In this document: positions 28,665-37,370 of the stretch, one piece after another
Position numbering within the stretch: position 1 is the first letter of the stretch
Layout of the letters: every line of letters begins with the position of its first letter
Position numbers and translations under genes: made by a program
The notes under the pieces: generated by a model
What the model was told of the DNA's origin: nothing
What the model saw: only the letters and a program-made list of their open reading frames with translations
Databases searched by the model: none
From: Lysobacter panacisoli
GTDB lineage: Bacteria; Pseudomonadota; Gammaproteobacteria; Xanthomonadales; Xanthomonadaceae
NCBI RefSeq assembly: GCF_009765165.1
Contig: NZ_VLNU01000001.1
Span: forward strand, 1,488,001 to 1,552,000
Length of the DNA stretch: 64,000 bases
Direction of reading: 5' to 3'

Positions 28665-30008
28665 TCAGCCGCCCGCGCCTGCAACGCTCTGGCGTGGCGC
28701 GCCATGCAGGTAGTCCAGCGTCACCTGCAGCAGTGCGCGCAGGCCGAGGTCGAGCGACGATTCGTCGAGCGCGAACTTCGGCGAGTGGTTGCTCGGCGCG
28801 GTGACCGGATCGATGCCCTTCGCCGTCGCGCCGACGAAGAAGAACATCGACGGCACTTCCTTCGCGTAGTACGAGAAGTCCTCCGCGCCCATCTGCAGCG
28901 GCGGTTCGATCACGTTGTCCTTGCCGACCACGGCCTGCAGGCTCGGGATCATGCGCGCGGTGAGCGCCGGATCGTTCACCGTGACCGGGTTGCCGTCGTT
29001 GTCGGGGACGCTGGCCACGGCGGTCGCGCCGTTGGCGGCGCTGACGTGCTCGGCGACGTTCTTCAGGTCGGCGAAGATGCGCTGGCGCATGCCTTCGTCG
29101 AAGGTGCGGATGGTGCCGACCAGTTCCACTTCGTCGGGAATGATGTTGTAGCGGATGCCGCCCTTGATCGCGCCGAAGCTCACGACCGCCGGTAGTTTGG
29201 CGATGTCGGTGCGGCGGCTGACGATGGTCTGCGCAGTGCCGACGACATCGGCCGCGGCGACGATGGGATCGATGCCGCCCCACGGACGCGAACCGTGCGT
29301 CTGCCGGCCCTTCACCTTGATCGTGAACTTGTCCGAGGCCGCCATCAGCGGGCCCTGGCGCACGCCGATCTGGCCGACCTGCAGGGTCGAGAACACGTGC
29401 AGCCCGAACATCGCCTCGGGCTTGAAGTCCTTGAACAGGCCTTCTTCCAGCATCAGCGACGCGCCGCCTTCCTCGCCGTCGGGTGCGCCTTCCTCGGAGG
29501 GCTGGAAGACCAGCATCACCGAGCCCGGCAGGTCGGCCTTCATCTTCACCAGCGCATCGGCGATGCCGAGCAGGATGCCGGTGTGGGCGTCGTGGCCGCA
29601 GGCGTGCATCACGCCGACGGTCTCGCCGCGGAAGGTGGCGGTGGCTTTCGAGGCGAACGGCAGGTCCACCTGTTCGGTCACCGGCAGCGCATCCATGTCC
29701 GCACGCAGCGCGATCTTCGGACCGGGTTTGCCGCCTTCGATGATCGCGACCACGCCGTGGTGCGCGATCCCGACCTTCGGCTTCAGCCCGAGCGCGCGCA
29801 GGTGTTCAGCGACCTTGGCCGCGGTGCGTTCCTCGCGGTTGGACAGTTCCGGATGCTGGTGGAAATCGCGGCGCCAGGCGACGACCTTCTGCTGCACGGA
29901 CTTCGCTGCGGCGGCGACCTCGGGGCGCTCCGGCGGCGCGGCCTGCGCGTGCGCGAACAGCGGAGTGGCAAGCAGGGCGCAGCTGAGCAGCGCAGGCATC
30001 GGACGCAT
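28665..30008 (-). CDS. Exported M20 family amidohydrolase/peptidase (paralogue 1)
   Basis: A 447-residue protein with a signal peptide (PALLSCALLATPLFAHAQ). The M20D domain follows: HPELSNRE, the metal motif MHACGHDAHTGILLG (C137, H139), catalytic glutamates in QPSEEG (172-173), the dimerisation insert with KVKGRQTHGSRPWGGIDP, and GAEDFSYYAKEVP with the final NHSPKF. Family members hydrolyse N-acyl or amide bonds of amino acids and peptides (hippurate-, IAA-Ala- and N-acetyl-diaminopimelate-type). Here it is periplasmic. A paralogue follows upstream at 30162. Confidence 0.88.
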   Translation of the reverse strand: MRPMPALLSCALLATPLFAHAQAAPPERPEVAAAAKSVQQKVVAWRRDFHQHPELSNREERTAAKVAEHLRALGLKPKVGIAHHGVVAIIEGGKPGPKIALRADMDALPVTEQVDLPFASKATATFRGETVGVMHACGHDAHTGILLGIADALVKMKADLPGSVMLVFQPSEEGAPDGEEGGASLMLEEGLFKDFKPEAMFGLHVFSTLQVGQIGVRQGPLMAASDKFTIKVKGRQTHGSRPWGGIDPIVAAADVVGTAQTIVSRRTDIAKLPAVVSFGAIKGGIRYNIIPDEVELVGTIRTFDEGMRQRIFADLKNVAEHVSAANGATAVASVPDNDGNPVTVNDPALTARMIPSLQAVVGKDNVIEPPLQMGAEDFSYYAKEVPSMFFFVGATAKGIDPVTAPSNHSPKFALDESSLDLGLRALLQVTLDYLHGAPRQSVAGAGG

Positions 30009-30081
30009 CGGTGGAACTCCCCAGGGTGATCGGCCGATCCTAACGCAGGGCGCTTTGCCGGAACGGGTCGGAACTCCGAAC

Positions 30082-30156
30082 GTAGCCCGGGTAAGCGGAG
30101 CGCACCCGGGTTGTGCGTCCGGGGGCTCCCGGGTGCGCTGCGCTTACCCGGGCTAC
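30082..30156. repeat. 75-bp near-perfect palindrome between M20 paralogues
   Basis: Two 29-bp arms (30082-30110 and 30128-30156) are reverse complements with one mismatch, separated by a 17-base loop. Each arm begins or ends with GTAGCCCGGGTAAGCG or its complement. This is a long, very GC-rich hairpin of the type seen as dispersed elements in xanthomonads and pseudomonads (recalled, not searched). It may act as a transcript end for the upstream paralogue. Confidence 0.85.
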
Positions 30157-30161
30157 GGGCG

Positions 30162-31469
30162 TCAGTTCGCGCTGTGCAGGTAATCCAGCGCCAGCTGCAG
30201 CATTGCGCGCGTGCCGACGTCGAGCGATTGCTCGTCGAGGAGGAACTGCGGCGAATGGTTGATCGGCGCCTTCGCCGGATCGATGCCCTTCGACGTCGAG
30301 CCGACGAAGAAGTACACGCCCGGCACGGTGTTGGCGAACTGGGCGAAGTCCTCGGCCACGGTCACCATCGGCATCTCGACCACATTGGCTTCGCCGACTG
30401 CGCGCTGCAGCGACGGACGCACCCGCGCGGTGAGCGCGGCGTCGTTTACGGTCGCCGGTGCGTTCGCCGCGACATCGAGCGTCGCGGTCGCACCACTGGC
30501 GTGGGCGAAGTCCTCGGCCGTGCGACGGAAGCGGGCGATGATGTCCTCGCGCTGCTTCGCATCGAAGGTGCGCAGCGTGCCGACCATGCGCGCTTCGTCG
30601 GGAATGATGTTGAAGCGCACGCCCGCGTTGAACTGGCCGGCGGTCAGCACCGCAGGCGTGGCGGCGATGTTGACCTGACGCGCGATCAGGCTCTGCGTGC
30701 CGAGCAGGATCTGCGCGGCGACGGTGATCGGATCCACACCGTCCCACGGACGCGAACCGTGCGTCTGCTGGCCGCGCACGGTCAGGCTCCATTCGTCGGC
30801 GGCGGCGAGCATCGGTCCGCTGCGCACCCCGATCTGGCCCACTGGCAGACCGGCCCACACGTGCAGGCCGAACACGGCGTCGGGCTTGAAGTCGCGGAAC
30901 ACGCCCTCGTCGAGCATGAGCTTGGCGCCGAAGTTCTCGCCCGGATTCGGCGGGCCTTCCTCGGACGGCTGGAACACGAACATCACCTCGCCGGGGAGAT
31001 CGTTCTTCTGTGCCGCCAGTGCGGTCGCGACGCCAAGCAGGATCGCCACGTGCGCGTCGTGGCCGCAGGCGTGCATCACGCCGACGTCCTGCCCGCGATA
31101 GGTGGCCTTCACTTTCGATGCGAACGGCAGGCCGGTCTGTTCGGTCACCGGCAGCGCGTCCATGTCGGCGCGCAGCGCGATGCGCGGGCCGGGCTTGCCA
31201 CCCTTGAGCACGGCGACCACACCGGTATGCGCGATGCCGGTGCGCGGCTGCAGGCCGAGTCGGCGCAACTGGTCGGCGACGAGCTTCGCCGTGCGCACTT
31301 CATGGTTGCCGAGTTCGGGATGCTGGTGGAGGTCGCGTCGCCATGCGACGACCTGCTGCTGCACGCTTTTCGCGCCTTCAGTGGCCTCCGGACGCGGCGC
31401 GGAATCCTGTGCGAAGGCGGGCGAGGCGAGGAGCGCGGCGAGCAGGGCCGGGAGAATCAGCGGGCGCAT
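30162..31469 (-). CDS. Exported M20 family amidohydrolase/peptidase (paralogue 2)
   Basis: A 435-residue protein, clearly a tandem duplicate of the gene at 28665. It shares VQQ-VVAWRRD-HQHPEL, the ALRADMDALPVTEQ-LPFASK stretch, MHACGHDAH, VFQPSEEG, GRQ/GQQTHGSRPW, FNIIPDE and AEDF...NHSP. It has its own signal peptide (ILPALLAALLASPAFAQ). Zinc ligands and the catalytic glutamates are all retained, so both copies look active. Differences cluster around the dimerisation lid and C-terminus, consistent with divergence in substrate. Confidence 0.88.
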   Translation of the reverse strand: MRPLILPALLAALLASPAFAQDSAPRPEATEGAKSVQQQVVAWRRDLHQHPELGNHEVRTAKLVADQLRRLGLQPRTGIAHTGVVAVLKGGKPGPRIALRADMDALPVTEQTGLPFASKVKATYRGQDVGVMHACGHDAHVAILLGVATALAAQKNDLPGEVMFVFQPSEEGPPNPGENFGAKLMLDEGVFRDFKPDAVFGLHVWAGLPVGQIGVRSGPMLAAADEWSLTVRGQQTHGSRPWDGVDPITVAAQILLGTQSLIARQVNIAATPAVLTAGQFNAGVRFNIIPDEARMVGTLRTFDAKQREDIIARFRRTAEDFAHASGATATLDVAANAPATVNDAALTARVRPSLQRAVGEANVVEMPMVTVAEDFAQFANTVPGVYFFVGSTSKGIDPAKAPINHSPQFLLDEQSLDVGTRAMLQLALDYLHSAN

Positions 31470-31560
31470 GGGCGTCGTCGGGCGTAAGGGCCTTCGATGC
31501 TAGCGGCAAAGCGGTCTCGCGGCGTGCACGATTGGTTGGGTCGTCATGCGGTTGCGGGCA

Positions 31561-31920
31561 TCACGCCCCCAGCAGTTCCTTGCGCCGCTTGCCGCTCAAG
31601 GTTCCCAGCGCGCGCCGGTACGACCACGTCACCAGCTCGCGCAGGTAGTCCTCCGGGACACGGCGCACGTCGACGACGGTGACCCAGTACCAGCGGCCCA
31701 TCCAGCGCGCGGGCTTGATGCCGGGCTGATCGGTGAGTTCGACAAAGCGCTCGGGCGTGGCGCGGAAGCTGAAGCGCCAGCGTTCGGGTTCGCTGGTCTT
31801 GAAGTAGGCGAAGGTCTTTCCGCCGACCGAGTACACCAGGATGTTCGACGGTTCGCCGTGCAGGACGACGTCCGTGGCGGGGAAACGCGCGCAGAAGCGT
31901 TTGAGCTGGCCGGTGTCCAT
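31561..31920 (-). CDS. MmcQ/YjbR family protein
   Basis: A 119-residue protein of the MmcQ/YjbR (CyaY-like fold, DUF419) family: LKRFCARFPATDVVLHG at the start, then VYSVGGKTFAYFKTSEP, PARWMGRWYWVTVVDVRRVP and LRELVTWSYRRAL. The family is thought to bind DNA or nucleic acids but its function is unproved. It is a single gene, with a repeat-filled gap upstream. Confidence 0.85.
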   Translation of the reverse strand: MDTGQLKRFCARFPATDVVLHGEPSNILVYSVGGKTFAYFKTSEPERWRFSFRATPERFVELTDQPGIKPARWMGRWYWVTVVDVRRVPEDYLRELVTWSYRRALGTLSGKRRKELLGA

Positions 31921-31997
31921 GCGCGGCGGGTCCTCATCGACGAGCTGCGACGATCATGTCGCGTAGCTGCTGACACCCCTGTGGCAGGAGCGACATG

Positions 31998-32135
31998 CCC
32001 CTCTCCCCTTGCGGGAGAGGGACAGGCCGCGAAGCGGCCAGGGAGAGGGGGATGTTGGGGCAGCCCACGATGGCCAGCGGTCCGCGCCACCCCTCTTCCG
32101 CCTTTCGGGCACCTTCTCCCGCAAGGGGAGAAGGG
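31998..32135. repeat. CCCTCTCCC-type dispersed element, copy 1
   Basis: A left unit (31998-32050) opens CCCCTCTCCCCTTGCGGG and contains the inner stem GGCCGCGAAGCGGCC. A right unit (about 32090-32135) is a diverged inverted copy ending GCAAGGGGAGAAGGG. The two outer arms can pair over the whole element. It lies between the MmcQ gene and the 3' end of the indolepyruvate oxidoreductase gene, and it recurs at 36057-36202 and, inverted, at 56407-56517. Confidence 0.8.
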
Positions 32136-32183
32136 AAAGCAGGCGCGGGCTGCGCCTGCGCTGATACGCGATCGTCGCGCGGC

Positions 32184-35100
32184 TTACGCCACCTTCACGA
32201 TCCGCAGCGGGTTGTCCCACTCCTTCAACAGCTCGGCCTCGCGGGCCTTGGCCTTGTGCAGGTGGTCTTCCTTGACGTGGCCGTAGCCGCGGATGTGCTC
32301 CGGGATGCTGGCGATTTCCGCCGCGAGGTCCACGTTGGCGCGGTCGAGCTTGCCCAGCAGGCCTTCGATCGTGCGGAAGTAGTCCTCGATCAGCTGGCGC
32401 TCCATCTTGCGCTCCTCGGTCTTGCCGAAGATGTCGAACGTACCGCCGCGCAGGAAGCGCAGTTTCGCCAGCCACTTGAACGCGGTGAACACCCACGGGC
32501 CGAATTCCTGCTTGATCAGGCGGCCCTGTGCGTCCTTCTTCGCCAGCAGCGGTGGGGCGAGGTGGAACTTGAGCTTGTAGTCGCCTTCGAACTGCTGCTC
32601 CAGCTTCCGCTGGAAATCGCCGCTGGTGTACAGGCGCGCGACTTCGTACTCATCCTTGTACGCCATCAGCTTGAACGCGTAACGCGCGACGGCTTCGGTG
32701 AGGTCGGTGGTGCCGGCGACGTTGCGCTCGGCCGCGTGCACGCGCGCGACGAAATCGCTGTAACGCTTGGCGTACGAGGTGTCCTGGTAGTCGGTGAGGA
32801 ACTTCACGCGACGCTCGACCAGCTCGTCGAGCGAGCGCGACAGGCGCGCGTCGTCCAGCGGCAGGAACGCAACGTTGTCGCCGCCGTGCGCGGGCACGTG
32901 GCGCAGCTCGTCTTCCTTGCGCGTCGTGCGCGGCGCGGAGGTCGCACCCCACTCGGTGCTTTCCCACGGGCCCGGCGAGAGCATCGGCAGCTCGTGCGGC
33001 GTGGCTTCTGCCGTGGTCTGCGCGTTGCGGATCAGGCCGGCGGCCTCGCCGACCGCGTTGGGATCGATCACCGCCAGGCGGCCCCATGCGAACGCGGTCT
33101 TGTTCATCTCGATCGCCGCGCCGTTGAGCTCGATCGCGCGCATCAGCGAATCCATCGACAGCGGCACCAGGCCCTGCTGCCAGGCGTAGCCGAGGATGAA
33201 CAGGTTGGTCGCGATGGCGTCGCCCATCAGCGCGGTCGCCAGCTGCGTCGCATCGACCACGTGCGGATCCGTACCGCCAAGGGCGACCTTCACCGCGGCG
33301 ATGATGTCCGTCGCCGGGAACTGCATGTCGGGACGCGTGGTGAACGTGCCCGGCATCGCTTCGTAGCTGTTGAGCACGACGTTGGAACGGCCCGCGCGCA
33401 CCTTCGACAGCGCCCAGTAGTCGTTGACCACCACCATGTCGCAGCCGAGCACGAGGTCGGCTTCGCCCGCGGCGATGCGCACGGCGTGGATGTCGTCCGG
33501 CGTGCGCGCGATGCGGATGTGCGTGGTGACCGCGCCGCCCTTCTGCGCCAGGCCGGTCTGGTCGAGCACCGTCGCGCCCTTGCCTTCGAGGTGGCCGGCC
33601 ATGCCGAGCAGCGCGCCGATAGTGACGACGCCGGTGCCGCCGACGCCCGTGATCAGGATGTTCCAGGGCTGCGACAGGTCGCTGGCGACCTTCGGCATCG
33701 GCAGGTCGGCGAGGCGGTCCTTCGCGCTGGAGCCCTTCTTCTTGCGCAGGCCGCCGCCCTCCACCGTCACGAAGCTCGGGCAGAAGCCGTTGACGCAGCT
33801 GTAGTCCTTGTTGCAGTTCGACTGGTCGATCTCGCGCTTGCGGCCGAACTCGGTTTCCTTCGGCAGCACGGAGACGCAGAACGACTTCTTGCCGCAGTCG
33901 CCGCAGCCTTCGCAGACCAGCGAGTTGACCATCACGCGCTTCTGCGGATCGACCATCTTGCCGCGCTTGCGGCGGCGGCGCTTCTCGGTGGCGCAGGTCT
34001 GGTCGTAGATCAGGACCGTGGTGCCCTTCACCTCGCGCAGGCGCTTCTGCACGTTCTCCAGTTCCTTGCGGTCATGGAATTCCATGTCGCCCGGGAAGAT
34101 CTCGCGCTTGCTCCACTTGGCGATGTCGTCCGAGACCAGCACGATCGTCTGCACGCCTTCGCTGCGCACCTGGTGCGCGATCTGCGGCACTGACAGCGTG
34201 CCGTCCACCGGCTGGCCGCCGGTCATGGCGACCGCGTCGTTGTAGAGGATCTTGTAGGTGATGTTCACGCCGGTCGCGACCGACTGGCGGATCGCCAGCG
34301 AACCGGAGTGGAAGTAGGTGCCGTCGCCGAGGTTCTGGAACACGTGCGGCGTATCGGTGAACGGCGCCTGGCCCGACCACGTCACGCCTTCGCCGCCCAT
34401 GTGGGTGAAGGTGTCGGTGCTGCGGTCCATCCAGGTCACCATGTAATGGCAACCGATGCCGCCGAGCGCGCGCGAGCCTTCCGGCACGACGGTCGAAGTG
34501 TTGTGCGGGCAGCCCGAGCAGTAGTGCGGCACGCGCGGGAACTGCGCGCGCGGCAGGGCCAGCTCGGATTCCTTCTCGGCCATCCACGCCATGACGTTGC
34601 GGATATGCTCGGAGTCATGGAAGCGCTGGATGCGACGGCCGATCACGCCGGCGATCGTCGCCGGCGTCAGCTCGCCGGTGGAGGGCAGGATCCATTCGCC
34701 GTTCTCGTCGTACTTGCCGACGATCGACGGGCGCTGGCCGCTCCAGTTGTACATGGACTCCTTCATCTGCCGCTCGATGAAGGCGCGCTTCTCTTCGACG
34801 ACGACGATGTCCTCCAGGCCCTGCGCGAACCTGGTGATGCCCACCGGCTCCAGCGGCCAGGTCATGCCGACCTTGTAGACGCGGATGCCGAGGTCGGCGC
34901 AGGCCTGCTCGTCCAGGCCCAGGTATTCCAGCGCCTGCAGCACGTCGAGATAGCTCTTGCCGGTGGTGACGATGCCCAGGCGCGCGCGCGGCGAATCGAT
35001 CACCACGCGGTCGATGCCGTTGGCGCGGGCGAACGCCTGCGCGGCCTTCACCGCGTAACGGTGCAGGCGCATCTCCTGGTTCATCGGCGGATCCGGCCAG

Positions 35101-35870
35101 CGGATGTTGAGTCCGCCTTCGGGCATCTCGAAGTCTTCCGGCAGCACGATGCGCGTGGCCATCGGGTCGACGTCGACCGAGGCCGAGGATTCGACGGTCT
35201 CGGCGATCGTCTTGAAGCCGACCCAGCGACCCGTGTAGCGCGACATCGCCCAGCCAACCAGGCCCATGTCCAGGATGTCCTGCACGCCGGCCGGATTGAG
35301 GATCGGCATCATCGCGCTGACGAACTCGTCTTCCGAACCGTGCGGCAGCGTCGAGGAGCGGCATGCATGGTCGTCGGCCGCGAGCGCGAGCACGCCGCCA
35401 TGCTGCGAGGTACCCGCGGCGTTGGCGTGCTTGAACACGTCACCGGTGCGGTCCACGCCCGGACCCTTGCCATACCACATGCCATACACGCCCTGGACCT
35501 TCGCGCCCGGGAACAGGTTGGTCTGCTGCGTGCCCCAGACCATCGTCGCGCCGAGGTCCTCGTTGAGACCCGGGGTGAACTTCACGCCGGCGTTCTCGAG
35601 GAACTTGCGCGCGCGCCACAGCTCCAGGTCGAACCCGCCCAGCGGCGAGCCGCGATAGCCGGAGATGAAGCCGGCGGTGTTGAGTCCGGCGGCCTCGTCG
35701 CGCAGGCGCTGCATCAGCGGCAGGCGCACCAGCGCCTGCACGCCGCTGAGGTAGATGCGGCCTTTCTCGCGGCTGTACTTGTGCTCGAGCGTGTAATCGG
35801 CGTCGAGCACCGAGTTCGTGAGCGCGGTGTTCGCCGAGGACGGCGAGCTGAGTTCGGCGGTGCTGGTCAT
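32184..35870 (-). CDS. Indolepyruvate ferredoxin oxidoreductase, single-chain type
   Basis: A 1228-residue fusion of IorA-like and IorB-like parts. It is predicted to decarboxylate aryl or branched 2-oxo acids to acyl-CoA with electron transfer to an Fe-S carrier. The N-terminal pyrimidine-binding half contains GFISGYRGSPLGGFD. The thiamine-diphosphate part has HYCSGCPHNTSTVVPEGS near residue 450. The cysteine cluster CEGCGDCGKKSFC with CNKDYSCVNGFCPSF lies at about 650-700. The gamma-type domain has ITGVGGTGVVTIGALLGM near 740 and DQTGLAQKGGAV. The ATG at 35870 is chosen because upstream codons are low-complexity. It is monocistronic and flanked by two repeat copies. Confidence 0.9.
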   Translation of the reverse strand: MTSTAELSSPSSANTALTNSVLDADYTLEHKYSREKGRIYLSGVQALVRLPLMQRLRDEAAGLNTAGFISGYRGSPLGGFDLELWRARKFLENAGVKFTPGLNEDLGATMVWGTQQTNLFPGAKVQGVYGMWYGKGPGVDRTGDVFKHANAAGTSQHGGVLALAADDHACRSSTLPHGSEDEFVSAMMPILNPAGVQDILDMGLVGWAMSRYTGRWVGFKTIAETVESSASVDVDPMATRIVLPEDFEMPEGGLNIRWPDPPMNQEMRLHRYAVKAAQAFARANGIDRVVIDSPRARLGIVTTGKSYLDVLQALEYLGLDEQACADLGIRVYKVGMTWPLEPVGITRFAQGLEDIVVVEEKRAFIERQMKESMYNWSGQRPSIVGKYDENGEWILPSTGELTPATIAGVIGRRIQRFHDSEHIRNVMAWMAEKESELALPRAQFPRVPHYCSGCPHNTSTVVPEGSRALGGIGCHYMVTWMDRSTDTFTHMGGEGVTWSGQAPFTDTPHVFQNLGDGTYFHSGSLAIRQSVATGVNITYKILYNDAVAMTGGQPVDGTLSVPQIAHQVRSEGVQTIVLVSDDIAKWSKREIFPGDMEFHDRKELENVQKRLREVKGTTVLIYDQTCATEKRRRRKRGKMVDPQKRVMVNSLVCEGCGDCGKKSFCVSVLPKETEFGRKREIDQSNCNKDYSCVNGFCPSFVTVEGGGLRKKKGSSAKDRLADLPMPKVASDLSQPWNILITGVGGTGVVTIGALLGMAGHLEGKGATVLDQTGLAQKGGAVTTHIRIARTPDDIHAVRIAAGEADLVLGCDMVVVNDYWALSKVRAGRSNVVLNSYEAMPGTFTTRPDMQFPATDIIAAVKVALGGTDPHVVDATQLATALMGDAIATNLFILGYAWQQGLVPLSMDSLMRAIELNGAAIEMNKTAFAWGRLAVIDPNAVGEAAGLIRNAQTTAEATPHELPMLSPGPWESTEWGATSAPRTTRKEDELRHVPAHGGDNVAFLPLDDARLSRSLDELVERRVKFLTDYQDTSYAKRYSDFVARVHAAERNVAGTTDLTEAVARYAFKLMAYKDEYEVARLYTSGDFQRKLEQQFEGDYKLKFHLAPPLLAKKDAQGRLIKQEFGPWVFTAFKWLAKLRFLRGGTFDIFGKTEERKMERQLIEDYFRTIEGLLGKLDRANVDLAAEIASIPEHIRGYGHVKEDHLHKAKAREAELLKEWDNPLRIVKVA

Positions 35871-36056
35871 GCGTGGCTCCGGCGCGGCGGGGGCCGCGGA
35901 GGTGGCTGCGGACGCTCGGCAACGGCCCCGAGACAAAGTCGCGAGGCTAAAAGTCCCGAGCAAAGACTCGGAATTGTAGCAGTCCGGCCCGTTTCGGCCG
36001 GGTGGCCGACTTGGGGCAGGGCGTGAGGAGCCGCCGTTGCCTGTTCAGGCAGTCCT

Positions 36057-36202
36057 CCCTCTCCCCTTGCGGGAGAGGGACAGGCCGCCATAGGCGGCCA
36101 GGGAGAGGGGTAGGCGTGGTGGCCAGCAGCTCATTGCCGCCAAGCGCTTCGCGCGCCCCTCTTCCGGCGCTTTGCGCCCCCTTCTCCCGCAAGGGGAGAA
36201 GG
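36057..36202. repeat. CCCTCTCCC-type dispersed element, copy 2
   Basis: Same orientation and layout as 31998-32135. The left unit (36057-36110) has CCCTCTCCCCTTGCGGGAG and an inner GGCCGCCATAGGCGGCC hairpin. The right unit (about 36155-36202) ends GCAAGGGGAGAAGG. It occupies most of the 346-bp gap 35871-36216 between the oxidoreductase start and the nagA stop. The rest of that gap must hold the oxidoreductase promoter, which I cannot pinpoint. Confidence 0.8.
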
Positions 36203-36216
36203 AAAAGAGTCACGGT

Positions 36217-37368
36217 TTACGCGGCAACAACGTTCCCTTCGCCCGCGATCCACGTCCCGCGCACCTGCAGGTCGGTATCCAGCGCGACGAGGTCGGCGCG
36301 GTAGCCCGGGGCGATGCGCCCCAGTTCCCCGCCCAGCCCGATGAACTCGGCCGGGTATTGCGACGCCATGCGGCAGGCCTCGTCGAGCGGCAGGCCAAGA
36401 CGGTGCACGGTGTTGCGCACGGCGCCGGCCATGTCGAGCGCCGAGCCGGCGAGGGTGCCGTCGGCGGTGGTGCACTGGCCGTCGCGGCAGGTCATGGTCA
36501 CGCCGTAGAGCTCGAAGTCCTCGCGCTCGCCGCCCACTGGCGGCATCGCGTCGGTGACCAGCATCATCTTCCCGCGCGGGCGCGCGGCGATCGCCACGCG
36601 CAACGACGCGTCGTGCACGTGGTAGCCGTCGACGATCAGGCCGCACCACGCGTCGGCATTCTCCAGCGCCGCGCCGACCGCGCCGGGTTCGCGCGAACTC
36701 ATCGGCGTCATCGCATTGAACAGGTGGGTCACGCCGGTGATGCCGGCGGCGAAGCCGTCGCGCAGCTGTTCGTAGTTGGCGGCGGTGTGGCCAGCGGCGA
36801 GGATGACGCCACGCGCGACCAGTGCCTTGATCGTGTCCGCGTCGAAGCGCTCCGGCGCGAGCGTCAGCAGTGTCACGCCGTCCTTGCCGAGCGAGGCGAC
36901 GATATCGAGTTCGTCCGCGCCCGGTGTGTGGAACTTGGACGGATCGTGCACGCCCTTGCGCGCGGCATTGAGGTACGGACCTTCCAGATGCAGGCCGAGC
37001 ACGCCCGGCACCTTCTGCGCGATCGCCTCGCGCGTGGCCGCGATCGCGCGGCACATCACCGCGACGTCGTCGCTGATCAGCGTCGGCAGCAGGCCGGTGG
37101 TGCCGTACTTGCGGTGCGCCTGCGCGATCCGGCGCAGGCCGTCGACGGTCGGCTCGTCGTTGAACAGCACGTCGCCGCCGCCGTTGACCTGCGTGTCGAT
37201 GAAGCCCGGCACGAGATAGCCGCCGCGCAGGTCCACCGCCGTCGCGCCCTTCGGCGCCGGGCCGGGCAGCATCGCGACGATGTGGCCGTCCTCCACCAGC
37301 ACGCTGAGGTCGGACTCGAAGCCGCGCTCGGTCAGGACGTGGCCATTGGTGAAAGCGAGGGTGCTCAT
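36217..37368 (-). CDS. nagA: N-acetylglucosamine-6-phosphate deacetylase
   Basis: A 383-residue amidohydrolase that converts GlcNAc-6-P to glucosamine-6-P and acetate. Metal and catalytic residues are in place: E129 in LGLHLEGPYLN, H194 in LAAGHTAANYEQL, H215 in VTHLFNAMTPM, and catalytic D273 in LVTDAMPPVGG. VDGYHVH binds substrate. The C-terminus has APGYRADLVALD. The ATG lies 2 bp after the stop of the SIS-domain deaminase, showing a tight nagQ-nagB-II-nagA operon read leftwards. Confidence 0.95.
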   Translation of the reverse strand: MSTLAFTNGHVLTERGFESDLSVLVEDGHIVAMLPGPAPKGATAVDLRGGYLVPGFIDTQVNGGGDVLFNDEPTVDGLRRIAQAHRKYGTTGLLPTLISDDVAVMCRAIAATREAIAQKVPGVLGLHLEGPYLNAARKGVHDPSKFHTPGADELDIVASLGKDGVTLLTLAPERFDADTIKALVARGVILAAGHTAANYEQLRDGFAAGITGVTHLFNAMTPMSSREPGAVGAALENADAWCGLIVDGYHVHDASLRVAIAARPRGKMMLVTDAMPPVGGEREDFELYGVTMTCRDGQCTTADGTLAGSALDMAGAVRNTVHRLGLPLDEACRMASQYPAEFIGLGGELGRIAPGYRADLVALDTDLQVRGTWIAGEGNVVAA

Positions 37369-37370
37369 GG

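Noticed and set aside
31995..34193. A long plus-strand frame opposite the indolepyruvate oxidoreductase
   Set aside because: It begins inside a dispersed repeat and has no recognisable domain; the opposite strand encodes conserved thiamine and Fe-S motifs.
31998..36202. CRISPR array or insertion sequence from the repeated elements
   Set aside because: Only isolated pairs of hairpin repeats are present, with no regular spacers, cas genes or transposase.
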